Source: Verrucomicrobiota bacterium
GTDB lineage: Bacteria > Verrucomicrobiota > Verrucomicrobiia > Verrucomicrobiales > Akkermansiaceae
Length of the DNA stretch: 64,000 bases
Reading direction: 5' to 3'
Assembly: GCA_026397725.1 (NCBI GenBank)
Contig: JAPLUI010000320.1
Location: 20,093 to 84,092 of the forward strand
The notes below the pieces were generated by a model that made no database searches, was not told the origin of the DNA, and was given only the letters and a program-made list of their open reading frames with translations. Positions 45,988-56,800 of this stretch are shown one piece after another. A program made the position numbers and the translations under genes. How positions within the stretch are numbered: the first letter of the stretch is position 1; every line of letters begins with the position of its first letter.

Positions 45988-46020
45988 GAACCGGATGCGT
46001 GTATGGTGTTCGTCCGGCTC
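45988..46020 (+). mobile_element. Group II intron domain V-like remnant
   Basis: gaaccggatgcg ... cgtccggctc is 33 nt long and folds into a stem of eight pairs with one mismatch (gaaccgga with tccggctc), close to the 34-nt domain V of bacterial group II introns; the distal helix is degenerate. It is followed by agtggggggggcg, as in full-length introns. No reverse-transcriptase gene is nearby, so this is the tail of a lost intron. Confidence 0.5.
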
Positions 46021-46085
46021 AGTGGGGGGGGGCGTGGTCCGGCCTTCAGGCCGGGCGGCCCGATCCCGGAAGCAATCAATAGTAT

Positions 46086-46736
46086 ATGGAAGATCAGTCG
46101 GCATTGATGAACCGGCTCTACCGGCCGCAAAAGTATATCTATGACCTCACGCGGAAGCACTTCCTGCCGGGGCGGGAAGTGCTGCTGCGCGCCATGGCGG
46201 TTCCTGCCCGGGGCCGTGTTCTGGAGGCGGGTTGCGGGACAGCACGCAACCTGATCCTGCTCGCGCGTAAATACCCCGACAGCACTTTCTTTGGTTTCGA
46301 CGCCAGCACCGAGATGCTTGCCGTGGCTCGCCGCAAAATCACCCGCCGGGGCTTGCACGAGCGGATCAGGATTGGCCCGGCATTGGCCGAGGAGTTTGAT
46401 CGCCAGGTTATCTTTGGCGTGGAGGCACCCTTCGACGCTGCATATTTTTCCTATTCGCTCAGCATGATGCCCCGTTGGCGCCAGGCGCTGGATCAGGTGC
46501 TGGCGCAAATCCGCTGCGGCGGATGGCTGTATATTGCGGATTTCTGCGATATGGAGGGTTGGCCCGGATGCTTGCGCCGGAGCATACAGAAACTGCTTAG
46601 AACATATCATACCGTGTATCGTCCCGAATCGCTCGAATATCTCCGAACGCTGGCCGAAAACGGCAAGGGTGTCCTCACAGTCAAGACGCTCATGCGGGGA
46701 TACGCGCATGTGGCGGAATTTAAAACACAATCATGA
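46086..46736 (+). CDS. SAM-dependent methyltransferase, BtaB-like
   Basis: The 216-residue protein opens with MNRLYRPQKYIYDLTRKHFL, then the SAM motif VLEAGCGTARNLILLARKYP, FFGFDASTEMLAVARRKI, and FDAAYFSYSLSMMPRWRQAL. The order and the YDLTR start match BtaB, which trimethylates the homoserine head group of betaine lipids. Its usual partner BtaA is not seen next to it, so either it is elsewhere or this enzyme has another substrate. A UbiE-type role is an alternative. Confidence 0.7.
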   Translation: MEDQSALMNRLYRPQKYIYDLTRKHFLPGREVLLRAMAVPARGRVLEAGCGTARNLILLARKYPDSTFFGFDASTEMLAVARRKITRRGLHERIRIGPALAEEFDRQVIFGVEAPFDAAYFSYSLSMMPRWRQALDQVLAQIRCGGWLYIADFCDMEGWPGCLRRSIQKLLRTYHTVYRPESLEYLRTLAENGKGVLTVKTLMRGYAHVAEFKTQS

Positions 46737-46929
46737 GGCCCAAGCAATGGCTGACCTGCGGCGCCTGCAATGCCTCCTGCCGATTCATCCGATGAGCGGA
46801 CATGAACCGGGGCGGCCGTACGTCCGCTCCTGCCGGATGGAGCCGCTGGCGATGGCGGTGCTGGCCGGCCAACCGCCTGTTTACCCCGCTGCGAGCCCCG
46901 CTTTCGCGCTCTCATGCACGCCACCCTGG

Positions 46930-46946
46930 AAAGCAATTTCCTAGCA
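46930..46946 (+). repeat. SNFLA-type motif copy
   Basis: aaagcaatttcctagca is identical to the copy at 28152..28168. Confidence 0.75.
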
Positions 46947-46988
46947 ATAATTTGCCATTGGGGTGGCAGCCGTTGCGATGGCGGGCGC

Positions 46989-48200
46989 TCAGGGTCTGGG
47001 CTGGGTTCCCTCGCCTTGGTTCTTGCGGAGGGCGGAGGGGCTGATGCCGTGGAACATGCGGACGGCCCGTTCCAGTTGGTGGTGGCCGGAAAACCCGCAT
47101 TCCTCGACGATGTGTTTCATCGGCAGGTCGGTCTTACGGATGAGTTCGGCGGCACGGTGGATGCGCTGTTCCCGGATGATTTCCGCGATGCCGCGGCGCA
47201 GGGATTTGCGGAAGCGGATTTGGATCATGCGCAGGGAGCAACCAAGTTCGTGGGCGAGCGATTCGGGCGTGCAGGTCACTTGGAACGCATTCTTGCGCAC
47301 CTGTTCGAGAATATGTCCCACCAGGGGGTCGGAGGTGACGATCTGGTTGGAGCTGGCACGCAGCACCAGGTCGCATTCGGAGATGAACGTGCGGTGGTCC
47401 GGCGCGACCGCTTTGCCAGTGAAGACGCGATCCAACAGTTGGGCGGCCTCGAAGCCCTGTAGTTCGTAATCGGGAACCAGGCAGGTCATCGGCACCTTGG
47501 TCACCAAACCGTTGAGGGCATCCTCGGTTTCCGCCGCCATGCCGATTTGGGCAGGGATGGCGAGCTTGCGTTCATCGACCATCTCCATGAATTGCATGGC
47601 CGGTTCGCCAAAGGCGCAAAACAGCCCGACGGGCTCGGCATCCTGCATCAAATGGTCGATGAGGGCGGGACCCAATTCCCAGAAGCGGTCCCAGTAGCTC
47701 GAGGACCGACGGCGATACGGGAGACCCAGCGCTTTCCAAGTGCTGGCCTGGTCGGGGAAGAAGCCTTCGAGCCGGATGCCGTGGGCGTCGGCCACTTCCT
47801 GCATGCCGACGAAATGGGTGCAACCGGCGTTGGCCGATTCATCGGACTTGGGTCCCAGATAACAGAGGCGGCGGAAGTTGCGTGCCACGAAGTGCGTCGC
47901 AATCTGGCGGCCGAACGAGGTCAGATCGGGCAACACCAAGGGGGTGCTGGTGCCGGAGCCCGGCAGCGCCCGCAGGCCGACCTTGGGGAGCTTGCAGTTG
48001 CGGACGAAATTCAGCACCGGGGTGTCGAACTCATCGACTTGGAACAGCACTCCGTCCGGATTCCAGGTGTTCAGGAGTGACAGGGTGTCGCGATCAATGC
48101 GCTGGCAGATCCAGCCCGCCTGTTGGCCGAAGCGCATGATCCCGCGCCACTGGCCGAGGCGGGCAAAACTGGAGATGATTGCAACTCTACTTCTCTTCAT
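46989..48200 (-). CDS. XylR-like regulator: LacI-type sensor + AraC HTH
   Basis: The 403-residue protein combines a sugar-binding periplasmic-type domain (RVAIISSFARLGQWRGIMRF, residues about 5-280) with a C-terminal AraC helix-turn-helix (LAHELGCSLRMIQIRFRKSL, IVEECGFSGHHQLERAVRMF). This layout is that of XylR-type activators of sugar catabolism. The ATG at 48200 is preferred to one 13 codons earlier because it begins at the first strand. The controlled operon is unknown; no sugar genes are adjacent. Confidence 0.85.
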   Translation of the reverse strand: MKRSRVAIISSFARLGQWRGIMRFGQQAGWICQRIDRDTLSLLNTWNPDGVLFQVDEFDTPVLNFVRNCKLPKVGLRALPGSGTSTPLVLPDLTSFGRQIATHFVARNFRRLCYLGPKSDESANAGCTHFVGMQEVADAHGIRLEGFFPDQASTWKALGLPYRRRSSSYWDRFWELGPALIDHLMQDAEPVGLFCAFGEPAMQFMEMVDERKLAIPAQIGMAAETEDALNGLVTKVPMTCLVPDYELQGFEAAQLLDRVFTGKAVAPDHRTFISECDLVLRASSNQIVTSDPLVGHILEQVRKNAFQVTCTPESLAHELGCSLRMIQIRFRKSLRRGIAEIIREQRIHRAAELIRKTDLPMKHIVEECGFSGHHQLERAVRMFHGISPSALRKNQGEGTQPRP

Positions 48201-48342
48201 CGGGACGGGAAAACGGTGATGGTGCCTGCATCCGGCCAAACCAAAACGCTGCCTGCGCCTCGGGCAAAGGAATCAAAGAATCGCGGCGGAGACTGCGGCA
48301 TGGGATTGGCTTGACTGATTCTGATAGGCAGGGCGGCGCGAA
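48201..48342. other. Intergenic region, no gene
   Basis: No coding signal; it must hold the promoter of the regulator at 46989..48200. Confidence 0.4.
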
Positions 48343-48498
48343 ATGGCAACAGAAATCGGTGAGAAACGCGAGTTTTTCTACCAGGCAATGGATTCTCGCA
48401 AAATCAATGCCGATACCGCTGAATTTGCCGTTGAAACCCTTCGCGGGGAGTGGACTTACACCATCGACCCGCGCAAGAATGCCTGGGGGGTTTGGTAA
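48343..48498 (+). pseudogene. Possible ISAzo13-type transposase fragment
   Basis: A 51-residue frame (KREFFYQAMDSRKINADTAE, FAVETLRGEWTYTIDP) resembles the DTAEFAVExIR segment of ISAzo13-family transposases joined to a GEWxYTI end segment. It is too short to be sure and could be another protein. Confidence 0.3.
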
Positions 48499-48604
48499 TG
48501 GACCCTGAGCCTCCACGTCCGCTCTTGGAACCGTGACAGGCAGCGGGACGGACTGGTACCCCGTCGAGATTGACCGCTGGCCGCTTCCCGTGTAGGGTTG
48601 CGCC

Positions 48605-48700
48605 ATGAAAACCACACTCGACCTCCCCGCCGACATCTGCCGGCAAGCCAAGGTGCATGCCGCACCGCACCCGACCACGCTCGGCAATCGTTTCATCCGG
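48605..48700 (+). pseudogene. VapB-type antitoxin remnant
   Basis: MKTTLDLPADICRQAKVHA is the standard start of VapB antitoxins; the frame then turns into unrelated sequence (IRTLKMMLHEPLA). It lies just before a VapC tail, so the pair has collapsed. Confidence 0.55.
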
Positions 48701-48786
48701 ACCTTGAAAATGATGCTCCATGAACCACTGGCGAGGCCTAAGCAAACCCAACACAAGAAAACCGACCTGCCCGATTGCCCGTATGG

Positions 48787-48867
48787 ATGCGGCAAAACGC
48801 TGGCATGACACCCGGCACACTGACCACCGACGCCCATCTCAAGGACCTGCGCGGAGAAACCCCATGA
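48787..48867 (+). pseudogene. VapC-type toxin C-terminal remnant
   Basis: A 26-residue frame ends LTTDAHLKDLRGETP, the usual acidic end of PIN toxins (TTDAHL). Its TGA overlaps the rlmN start in ATGA, so the remnant still leads into rlmN translation. Confidence 0.5.
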
Positions 48868-50006
48868 TTCCAAAAACCCTACATCATCAGTCCTCGGAGT
48901 CATGCTGTCCTGCCCGCGATGAACAACCGGGAATCGCCCCTGCCCCACCCTCCCCCCGCTCCCTGCACGATCTCGGGTTTGCCGAGATCGAGGACGAGTT
49001 GCGTGCCGCCAGCGTGTCCGCGCACCATGCCAAGGCGCTGTGGCGTGCCCTGCATCATGACGGCGAGCTTGACCTAACAAGGCGCGACCACTTCTCCCCG
49101 CCGCTCAAGCGCTGGCTCCATGCCTCGGTGGGCGAAGACAAGGCGTTTTTCCTCGACGCGCCGGAAGTGGTGGATGAATCGCACAGCAGCGATGGCCTGA
49201 CCCGCAAGTTTCTCCTGCGCCTGCGCGACGGCCAAGCCATCGAAACCGTGCTGATGGGATACGACGGCCGCCACACCGCCTGCGTCAGCACGCAGGTCGG
49301 CTGTGCGATGGGTTGTGTGTTTTGCGCTACCGGCCAGATGGGTTTCGTCCGCCACCTGCGACCGGGTGAGATCATCGCCCAGGTCCTGCACGCCCGCCGC
49401 GTCTTGCAGGTCACCCACCCGGACCGCCGCCTGCGCAATCTCGTGCTCATGGGGATGGGCGAACCGTTGCATAACTATGACTCGGTGATGCAGGCACTCG
49501 ATGCCATCTCCAGCGTCCGCGGCATCAATATCGGCCCGTCCAGGATTTCCATCAGCACCGTCGGCATCGTGCCCGGCATCCTGCGCTTGGCGGCGGATGC
49601 CCGCCCGTATCGCCTCGCCGTGAGCCTGCATGGCTCGACCGAAGCCGAACGCGCGGCCCTGATGCCGGTCAGCGCAAGATGGGATCTCTCAGCATTGCTC
49701 GCCGCCTGCCGGACCTATGGCACCATCACCGGCAGGCGGATCTTCATCGAATGGACGCTGATTGCCGGCCGCAACGACTCACCCGCCACCGCCAAGCGCT
49801 TGGCGGACCTGCTGCATGGCCTCGATGCCCACATCAACCTCATCCCGCTCAATCCCACCAGCGGCTTTGCCGGGACCGCCAGTACTGCGGGTCACGCCTT
49901 CCAGCGCACGCTCCAGGCTGCCGGCTTCCCCTGCACCTTCCGCCAGCGCCGCGGCATCGACGTCGCCGCCGGCTGCGGCCAGTTGCAAACCGCCAGAGGC
50001 AAGTAA
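48864..50006 (+). CDS. rlmN: 23S rRNA (adenine(2503)-C(2))-methyltransferase
   Basis: The 380-residue radical-SAM enzyme has the cluster motif CAMGCVFCATGQMGF (CxxxCxxC), IETVLMGYDGRHTACVSTQV, LRNLVLMGMGEPLHNYD, the catalytic Cys in the C-terminal GIDVAAGCGQL, and INLIPLNPTSGF. It methylates A2503 of 23S rRNA and A37 of some tRNAs; Cfr-type enzymes are close relatives, but context favours RlmN. The ATG at 48864 is chosen as the first after the remnant. Its stop is at the start of a 64-bp dispersed repeat. Confidence 0.9.
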   Translation: MIPKTLHHQSSESCCPARDEQPGIAPAPPSPRSLHDLGFAEIEDELRAASVSAHHAKALWRALHHDGELDLTRRDHFSPPLKRWLHASVGEDKAFFLDAPEVVDESHSSDGLTRKFLLRLRDGQAIETVLMGYDGRHTACVSTQVGCAMGCVFCATGQMGFVRHLRPGEIIAQVLHARRVLQVTHPDRRLRNLVLMGMGEPLHNYDSVMQALDAISSVRGINIGPSRISISTVGIVPGILRLAADARPYRLAVSLHGSTEAERAALMPVSARWDLSALLAACRTYGTITGRRIFIEWTLIAGRNDSPATAKRLADLLHGLDAHINLIPLNPTSGFAGTASTAGHAFQRTLQAAGFPCTFRQRRGIDVAAGCGQLQTARGK

Positions 50007-50063
50007 GACAAAGCAAGGTCACAGCCGCGTCCATTCTTATACTTGAAAATTGAATGTTGAATG
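50000..50063 (+). repeat. 64-bp dispersed repeat at the rlmN stop
   Basis: The sequence caagtaagacaaag and ggtcacagccgcgtccattc then ttatacttgaaaattgaatg is nearly identical to 44144..44207. Here its first bases overlap the rlmN stop codon. Confidence 0.8.
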
Positions 50064-50831
50064 TTGAATGTTCGACCTGCGGATTTTCAAAATCCAACAT
50101 CGCGTTCCCGGGAGGCACGGTTCGTCTCGCGGTGGGCGGGCCTCTGCGAACGGGGACGCCACATCCCGATCACGGACCGGACCATGCTGCGGCCGCAGCG
50201 AGCACCGGGATTGAGCCAAAGCGGTGTGGCGCTGCGCTTCCCACCGCACTCCATGCCCACACCGCACAGGGGCAAGCCAAAGTATGGAGTGCGGTGGGAA
50301 GGGCGCAGCCCGCCACCCCGCTTTGGCTAAACCGTTAGAGCTGCGGGGTTCCCATGGGGCGCGGTCCGTCTCGCGGCGGGCACGCCCCTACCGAGTAACT
50401 TGGCTCCGAGGACGCCCGTTAGGGAGCGACGACATTCCTGTCGTCGAGCGGAAGGAACGTCCATGAACTGAGCCTTCGGCACGCACTCATGGGCCGCCTT
50501 TCCGCTACCACCACAAGAATGTGGTGGCTCCTTATCGCGCCCACGTTACTCCCGGTGCCACACCTGCCCATCGGGTTCTGATGCTGAGCACGGGGACGCC
50601 GAATCCCGATGACGGACCGGACCATGGTGCGGCCGCAGCGAGCGCCGGGATTTAGCCAAAGCGGTGTGGCGCTGCGCTTCCCACCGCACTCCATGCCCGC
50701 ACCGCCCATGAACCCTTCCATCATCATTTGGCCTCATCATCATTGTGCCGATCTCGTGCCGCCACGAACAACCCCAACCATCGGCACTCATCAATCTATC
50801 AATCACGGCCAACCGGCGCGAGCCATCCGCC
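50064..50831. repeat. Repeat cluster: long hairpin, 162-bp repeat and modules
   Basis: 50214..50254 and 50284..50328 are the arms of the long hairpin repeat (also at 41091). 50445..50606 is the inverted partner of 28735..28896. 50653..50693 is a lone left arm. Two copies of the gacggaccggaccatg/gccgcagcgag module lie near 50172 and 50611. No gene is seen. Confidence 0.85.
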
Positions 50832-53800
50832 TCAGCGCCGCCGGCGCAGGCCGACCATGCTGCCGGCGAGCAGGCAGAGGACGAGCGCGAGCCAGGAAAA
50901 GCCGGTACCGCTGCGCTTGAGGTCGAGCGTGATGGACATGGGGCGTTTGCCGTCCACCTGCACGCTGCGCCAGAATGTCAGAACCGTGCCACGTTCCGGC
51001 AGGGTGACATCGAGTGCCAGCGGGGCGGGTTCGGCGGCGAGTTGTTGGGAGACCAGGCGGTTGGCGATTTCCTTGAGGGCGGCGTTTTCATCGGCGGTGT
51101 TGCCTTCCAGCAAACGGTCGAATTGCTTGGGATCGAAATTCTGCTTGCCTTGCATGAGCGGGTTGGCGGCGGCGGCGCGGTCGAGCTGGGTGGTGTCGGC
51201 CTGCGGCGCGGACAACCGGTTGTCGAGGACCACCCGCTGGCGGCGGGTGTTGAGGCCGAGCACCGCCTGTTGGGTCTTGGTCTTGTATTGCAGGACACGG
51301 GCATCCTCGTTGGTCGCCTCATCGAGTTGGTTGCTGCGCACGGCATTGCCGAGCGCCTGGCTGGCTTTCTCCTGATCGCCTTGCTGCAAGTAGGAGTTGG
51401 CTTGGTCCAGCAGCGCCGAGGCCCGTTGCGAATCGGTCTTGCGCTTGCTCACGGAAAACTTCTTGTAATCATCCAGGCGAAACGAAGCCCTCACGTCCTG
51501 TTGTTTCAAATCGAAATCCCCCTGATGGCCCGTCATCCGCCAGCCCTCCGGCACCAGCACCTGCCAGGTCAGTTTTTCCATCGGCACATTCAGCACCGGT
51601 CCTTCGAGGCGGATCGGTTGGCCGGTTCCGGCGGAATAGACAAAACGCACCGTGGCCGGCATGCCGGTCTCGGGTGCGGGGAACACATAGAACAACCACT
51701 CGTCCCGCTCGCGGACCAAGGTGGCACCTTCGTCATTCACCAGCACATTGTATAACTCCGCCCCCTTGGGAAGTTTCAACTTCAGCGTGCCCTTGCCGAC
51801 CACTTCCATCTGCAAATCCACCGCGGTGAGCGCCTGCCCCGTCGGCGACAGCAGGGTTGTGAGCAAACCCGCGGCCACCCGGAGCCGCTGCAAGTCCGCC
51901 AGCTTGAGGCGTTTCAGCTTCACCGGCAGCGGTCCTTCGGGGTCGGCCACCCGGAAGGCCATCAGCGGCGCGACGTTGCCCGCCGCCTGGCCGAGCGTCG
52001 ATTGGACCACCGCCCAATCCGCCCGCTGCCACCCGCGCGGCAAGATGCCCGGCTCTAACTCCAAGCGGCCGGCGGCCCGCACCGCAGTGAAGTACACGAC
52101 TTGTCGGACTTGCTCCAACTCGAGCGGTTCGATCTGCTCCAGACCATCATCCTTGCTGCGGCGCTGGTATTCCAGCTCGACGCTGGTTTCGCCCGCCACG
52201 CCCCGCTGGAAGCGGATTTCCCACAGGCCCTCCTTGCCCTCGACCGGAACCAAATCCGCCACCGCCGCGCCACTGGCACGCACGGTGGCCGCCGCCGTGG
52301 CATCGAGCCCGGGAATCCTCACCCGCAAGGCCTTGACCGCCGCGTTATCTATCCGATAGCCCAACACCACGCGGCTCAGCATTTGTCCCTCGCGGAGGGT
52401 CGCCTCATGAAACACCTGCGCCGTCACCCACGAATCCAGCTTGTCGATCGCCAGGCTCAGCGCCCAATCGCTTTCCAACAGGCGATAGGCCAGCGCGCCG
52501 GGTCGGGCCGCCGCGCGGGCACTGGCCTTCGGCTGCTCCACCAAATCGCGCGGATCCGCCTGGGAGATGTTCTTGCGGTGCACCGCCCGGACCTGCAGGC
52601 CCCGCTCCGGCACGACGGTTAGATCGCCGGTTTCGCGCGACGCCTCCAACACGGTTAGGCGCGGCACCACCCAAGTGGCTTGGGCCCCCGGCGGCGGGCC
52701 GGTCAGGGTCAGGTTGAAATCGCGTTTGCCGATGGTCTTGCCGGTCAGGTGCAGGGTCACCACCCGTTTGCCGCCGGCTTTGCTTTCGGTCCAGTGGCTC
52801 AGGCCCTCGCCGGTGGCGCTTTCGATCTCGAGGCCAGCCGGGACTTCGAGGGCGAGCCGGAACACGCCGGAGCGGGTGATGGTTACTGATAGATCGGTGG
52901 CCACCAGCAGGCGATCATCGCCGAGGGAAACCAACTGCCAGGATTCCGCCCGCAACTCGGGAGCGACCGCAGTGACTTTCACGGTGGCCTTGACCTCGCC
53001 CGAGCCATACTGGAAGGCGTGCTGCAGCAACACCAGCGGCTGCCCGTCCTTGTCGCGGGGGAGCAGTTCGGCCTTGAAATCCTCCGGGTTCAAGCGCGAG
53101 AGTCCAACCACCTCGACGCGTTCCGGCTGGGCCTCGTCGCCAAAGGCGAGGGCCAGAAAGCCGATCTCGACCGCCGCGCCGACGACTCGTAGCGGTTCGA
53201 GTTCCAGCTCCATCGGCAGGGTGCCCGCGCCGCGCTGGGTTTCGATGGTTAGGGCGAAGGCCTGGGCCTGGGCGGGTTCGACGGCCACCCGCAATTCGCG
53301 GGTGCCTGGATCGAAGCGCCATGAGCCGACCGGTCCGTTAGCCACATCACTCACCGTGAACCCTTCCGGAACCTTCATGACCAAGGCGGCCACCCGCCCT
53401 TGCGCCGGACGCAGCGCCACGCGATGCCGACCATTCACCACTCCCGGCCCGGGCAGAAACAGATTGGAAACCTCGGCATAAAACCTGGTTTCTTCCGCGC
53501 CCACATCCCGTTGTTTCGCGCGGGCCTGGATGGTGACGGCGTCCGCCGGGCCCAGCACCAGCACCGCCCCGCTGGCAGTGGCGGCCAGCCCGTCGATGGC
53601 TGTCACCTTGGCGGCGTGCGGCGAGAAGAACTCCCATCCCGGCTGGTCCCAGCGCACCGTGATCCGGCGCATTGCCGCCGCGCCACCCGGCAGATTCCAA
53701 CCTTTCACGGGGTCCGCCAGCGGCATCTCAAACACCGCCTTGCCGGTCATTCGCCCCGCCACCTCTGCCACGATGAAATAAGCGTCCTGCCCGTCTAACG

Positions 53801-56800
53801 GAGCCTTGACCACCCGCAGCCCGGTGCCCTCGAAGCCACTCAACACCGCCGGCGCCCGCAGCAACAGGAACCGGTCACCCGCCTGGCCGCGCACCGTCAC
53901 ATCCACGGTCCCGCGCAACCGTCCCTCGTGGATTTGCCACTCGTGGATCATCGCTTCCGCCGGTTTCACTCCCGGAATCTCGGCGGCGCGGCCATCCCCT
54001 GGCAACAATCCTGTTAGGATCAGCACGGCAGCGGCCGCTTCGACCAACCGCGGCTTGCGCAGGTCGCCCACCAACTGCCACACCCGAGGCAGCCACCACC
54101 ACGCCGCCGCCACTGCCACCACCAGGAAGAACAACGGAGTTCCCCCATGAATGGCCAACACCCCGGCACCTATCAACGCCAAACCACAGGTCTTCCACCA
54201 GGGGTCCCGCGCCAACCCACCCCGCAGCAACACCCCCGTCCCCAGCACCAAGCCCAGCCAGACGCCCCAACTCGTCATCGCCCGCCACGGCGCCACATTG
54301 CCGATGTCCACCACCACCTCGCCACCCGCCGCCACCACGGGCGCGGCATACTCCAGCTCCTCGGAACTCCCGCGCATCGAGCCCACTGCGGCCATGGCGA
54401 GTCCCAGCGCGAAAAGAATCACCACCAAGCCGCAGACCAAGGCCAGCACGCGGCGGGCCTTGCCCGGAGTCCCGCGCCCGAGGGCCAGCGCCGCGCCGAC
54501 TAACAAAATCAGGCTCGCCGCCGCGCCGCTGCGGCTGGCGATCCAGGCAAAGCCATCCTCTGCGAGGGCCGGCCGCACCAGTTCCGCGGTTCCACCACGG
54601 GGCACCAACTGCCGCCCTTCATCGCCGCGGATGGCCCACTCACCGATGACCACGGGGGCGTCCAGCTTGGGTGCGATGAGTCGGAGGCGTTGGGGATTCT
54701 TCGCGCGTGCCCCATAGCGCAGGGAGACCTCCACCGCTTGTTTGGAATCGGTTCGCGCCGGCAACGGGATCAGCGTTTCACCGCCATCCTGGCGGGCATT
54801 GACCGCCTCGCTACCGACCTTGGCCTCCCACAGCACCCCCTTTTCCGGCAGGGTCACCCGCAGTGCATTGCGGCCCCGGGATTTCACGAAGAAGCGGGCA
54901 TCGGTCACCCACTCGCCATCCCGCGAGACCTGGCTGGAGAGCTTGAGGAAATCCACCACCTGCGCCGCGGTTTCACCCGGCGCGAACCATTTGATGCCCA
55001 TCCCGATCTTGAAGTCCCTGCCGGTGTATTGCCAGGCGGCCAGGGTGGGCGCGCTGCTGAGCAGGCGAAACTCCGCGGGTAGCTCGCTGGGATCGATCAC
55101 CAGCAGCGGCCCTTCACTACTAGTCACCTCGTAGTTCACCTGCAGGGGGCTCACCACCTGCACATAGCCGCGCTCACCCTGCACGCCCAGCGGGCGGACT
55201 TCACCCGGCGACACTTCGCCACCTTGCGCATTCATCGGCAGCTCGAAGGTCAGCAACACCGTGCCGGTGCCCAGCACCGGCCGGGAGAGCGGCACAATCA
55301 CCGTGTTCTCTTCCTTGCGCCAATCGCGCCCGACATTCTGCCCGGTGACGTCGATGTTGCCGATGCCCGCCGGCACCGCGATCTTCCACTCGGTCGCCGG
55401 CGCGCCAACCACGAAGTAGTTGATCAGGACGCTGCCATAGGCCGCACCCGCTTTTAACGAATACAGATGAAACACGTCGGCCTGCACGCTTTGCCCGAGG
55501 GCCTCCACCGCCAAGCCGACTGTCCAATCGCTCTCGCGCAAGCGGAAGGCCTGCTGCAACCCGGCGGTCTGCTTCGGGAAGAACGTGATCGGCACCTCGG
55601 CGACCCCGGCGGTTTTGCCGGCCACCAGGCGATATCCGGCCGCCGCCACCGCGCCCACATATCCGCGGCGCGACTTCACTGCGGGAAATCCGAGCGGCGG
55701 GAGTTCCCAGGCGCCCGCCTTGGCTGCTTCGTTTTTCTCCAGGCGCAAGCTAACCAACTGACGCCCCGCGACCGCCTGTTTGAAAATCACCTTGAGCCGG
55801 CGCTGGCCGTCCTTCGCCTCGCTGGCCACCACATAGTCGCCGACCGCCGCACCGGTGACCGAGGCCACCGCATGATCCGCCGGAATCTCCATTTCCCACT
55901 CGCGCAATGGCGCTTCCCGGATGTCGAGTTCGATTTCGGAAAACACCCGCCGGTCGGTCTCCGCCAGTTCATATACCGTGACTTCCGTGACCGCAACCTC
56001 CGGCATCACCTGATCCGCCTGAATGGCATAACTGTAATCCGCCGCCGGAAACCGATAGGCAAACACCTGCCGCAACTTCTCGTCCGCCCCGCCCGGAAAT
56101 TGGCCGGGCGCAAGCTGAATCAGGCCCTTGGCGTCGGACACCTCGATTCTAACTGCCCCTTCATTCGCCACCCGCAGCCATCCGCTGTGTCGCAATACGC
56201 CCACCGGAGACATCCGCAAGGTCTCGGTCCGCAGCGGGAAACCACCGAGCGCCGCCTGGGACTCGATCACGAGGCGGGCGGTGCCATCGATCGGCTGATT
56301 GAGCTTCACCTCGAGTCGACGCGTGCCCTGCGCCCCCGGTTTCACCTCCCAGCCCAACACCGTTTCGCCGGCCACCGATAGCACTTCCCCCGGTCCGCTG
56401 AGGGCGAGTGCAAGCTCCGCCAGCTTGCCTTGCAGCACCCGCAGATCCAGCACCGTCAACTGCCTGAGCAAGCCGCTGCCCACCCGCACGTCGGTGGTCT
56501 CCGTGCTGGAGAAAAACAACGCGCCATCCGCCACCGCCCCGGCCACCCGCCAGGCGAGGGTGGCCGCGCCGCTGACCGGCAGGAAGCCACGCGATTGTGC
56601 CCCATCCGGCTCCGGCACCACGGCCATGCCCCGATGGAACTCCACTCCCTTGCCCAGGCCATCCATCCGCAGCGGCACCACCACCCCGGCCGGCAGCCGG
56701 AACTCCAGCGCCCGCCAATCCCCCTTCCGCGTGACCGGCACCTCGAACTCCAGCGCCACCGGAAAGTCCCCGGCACGCTCCGCCACCAGATCATACACAT

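Noticed and set aside
50745..51755. 336-codon plus-strand frame
   Set aside because: It is the antisense of the end of the giant protein gene.
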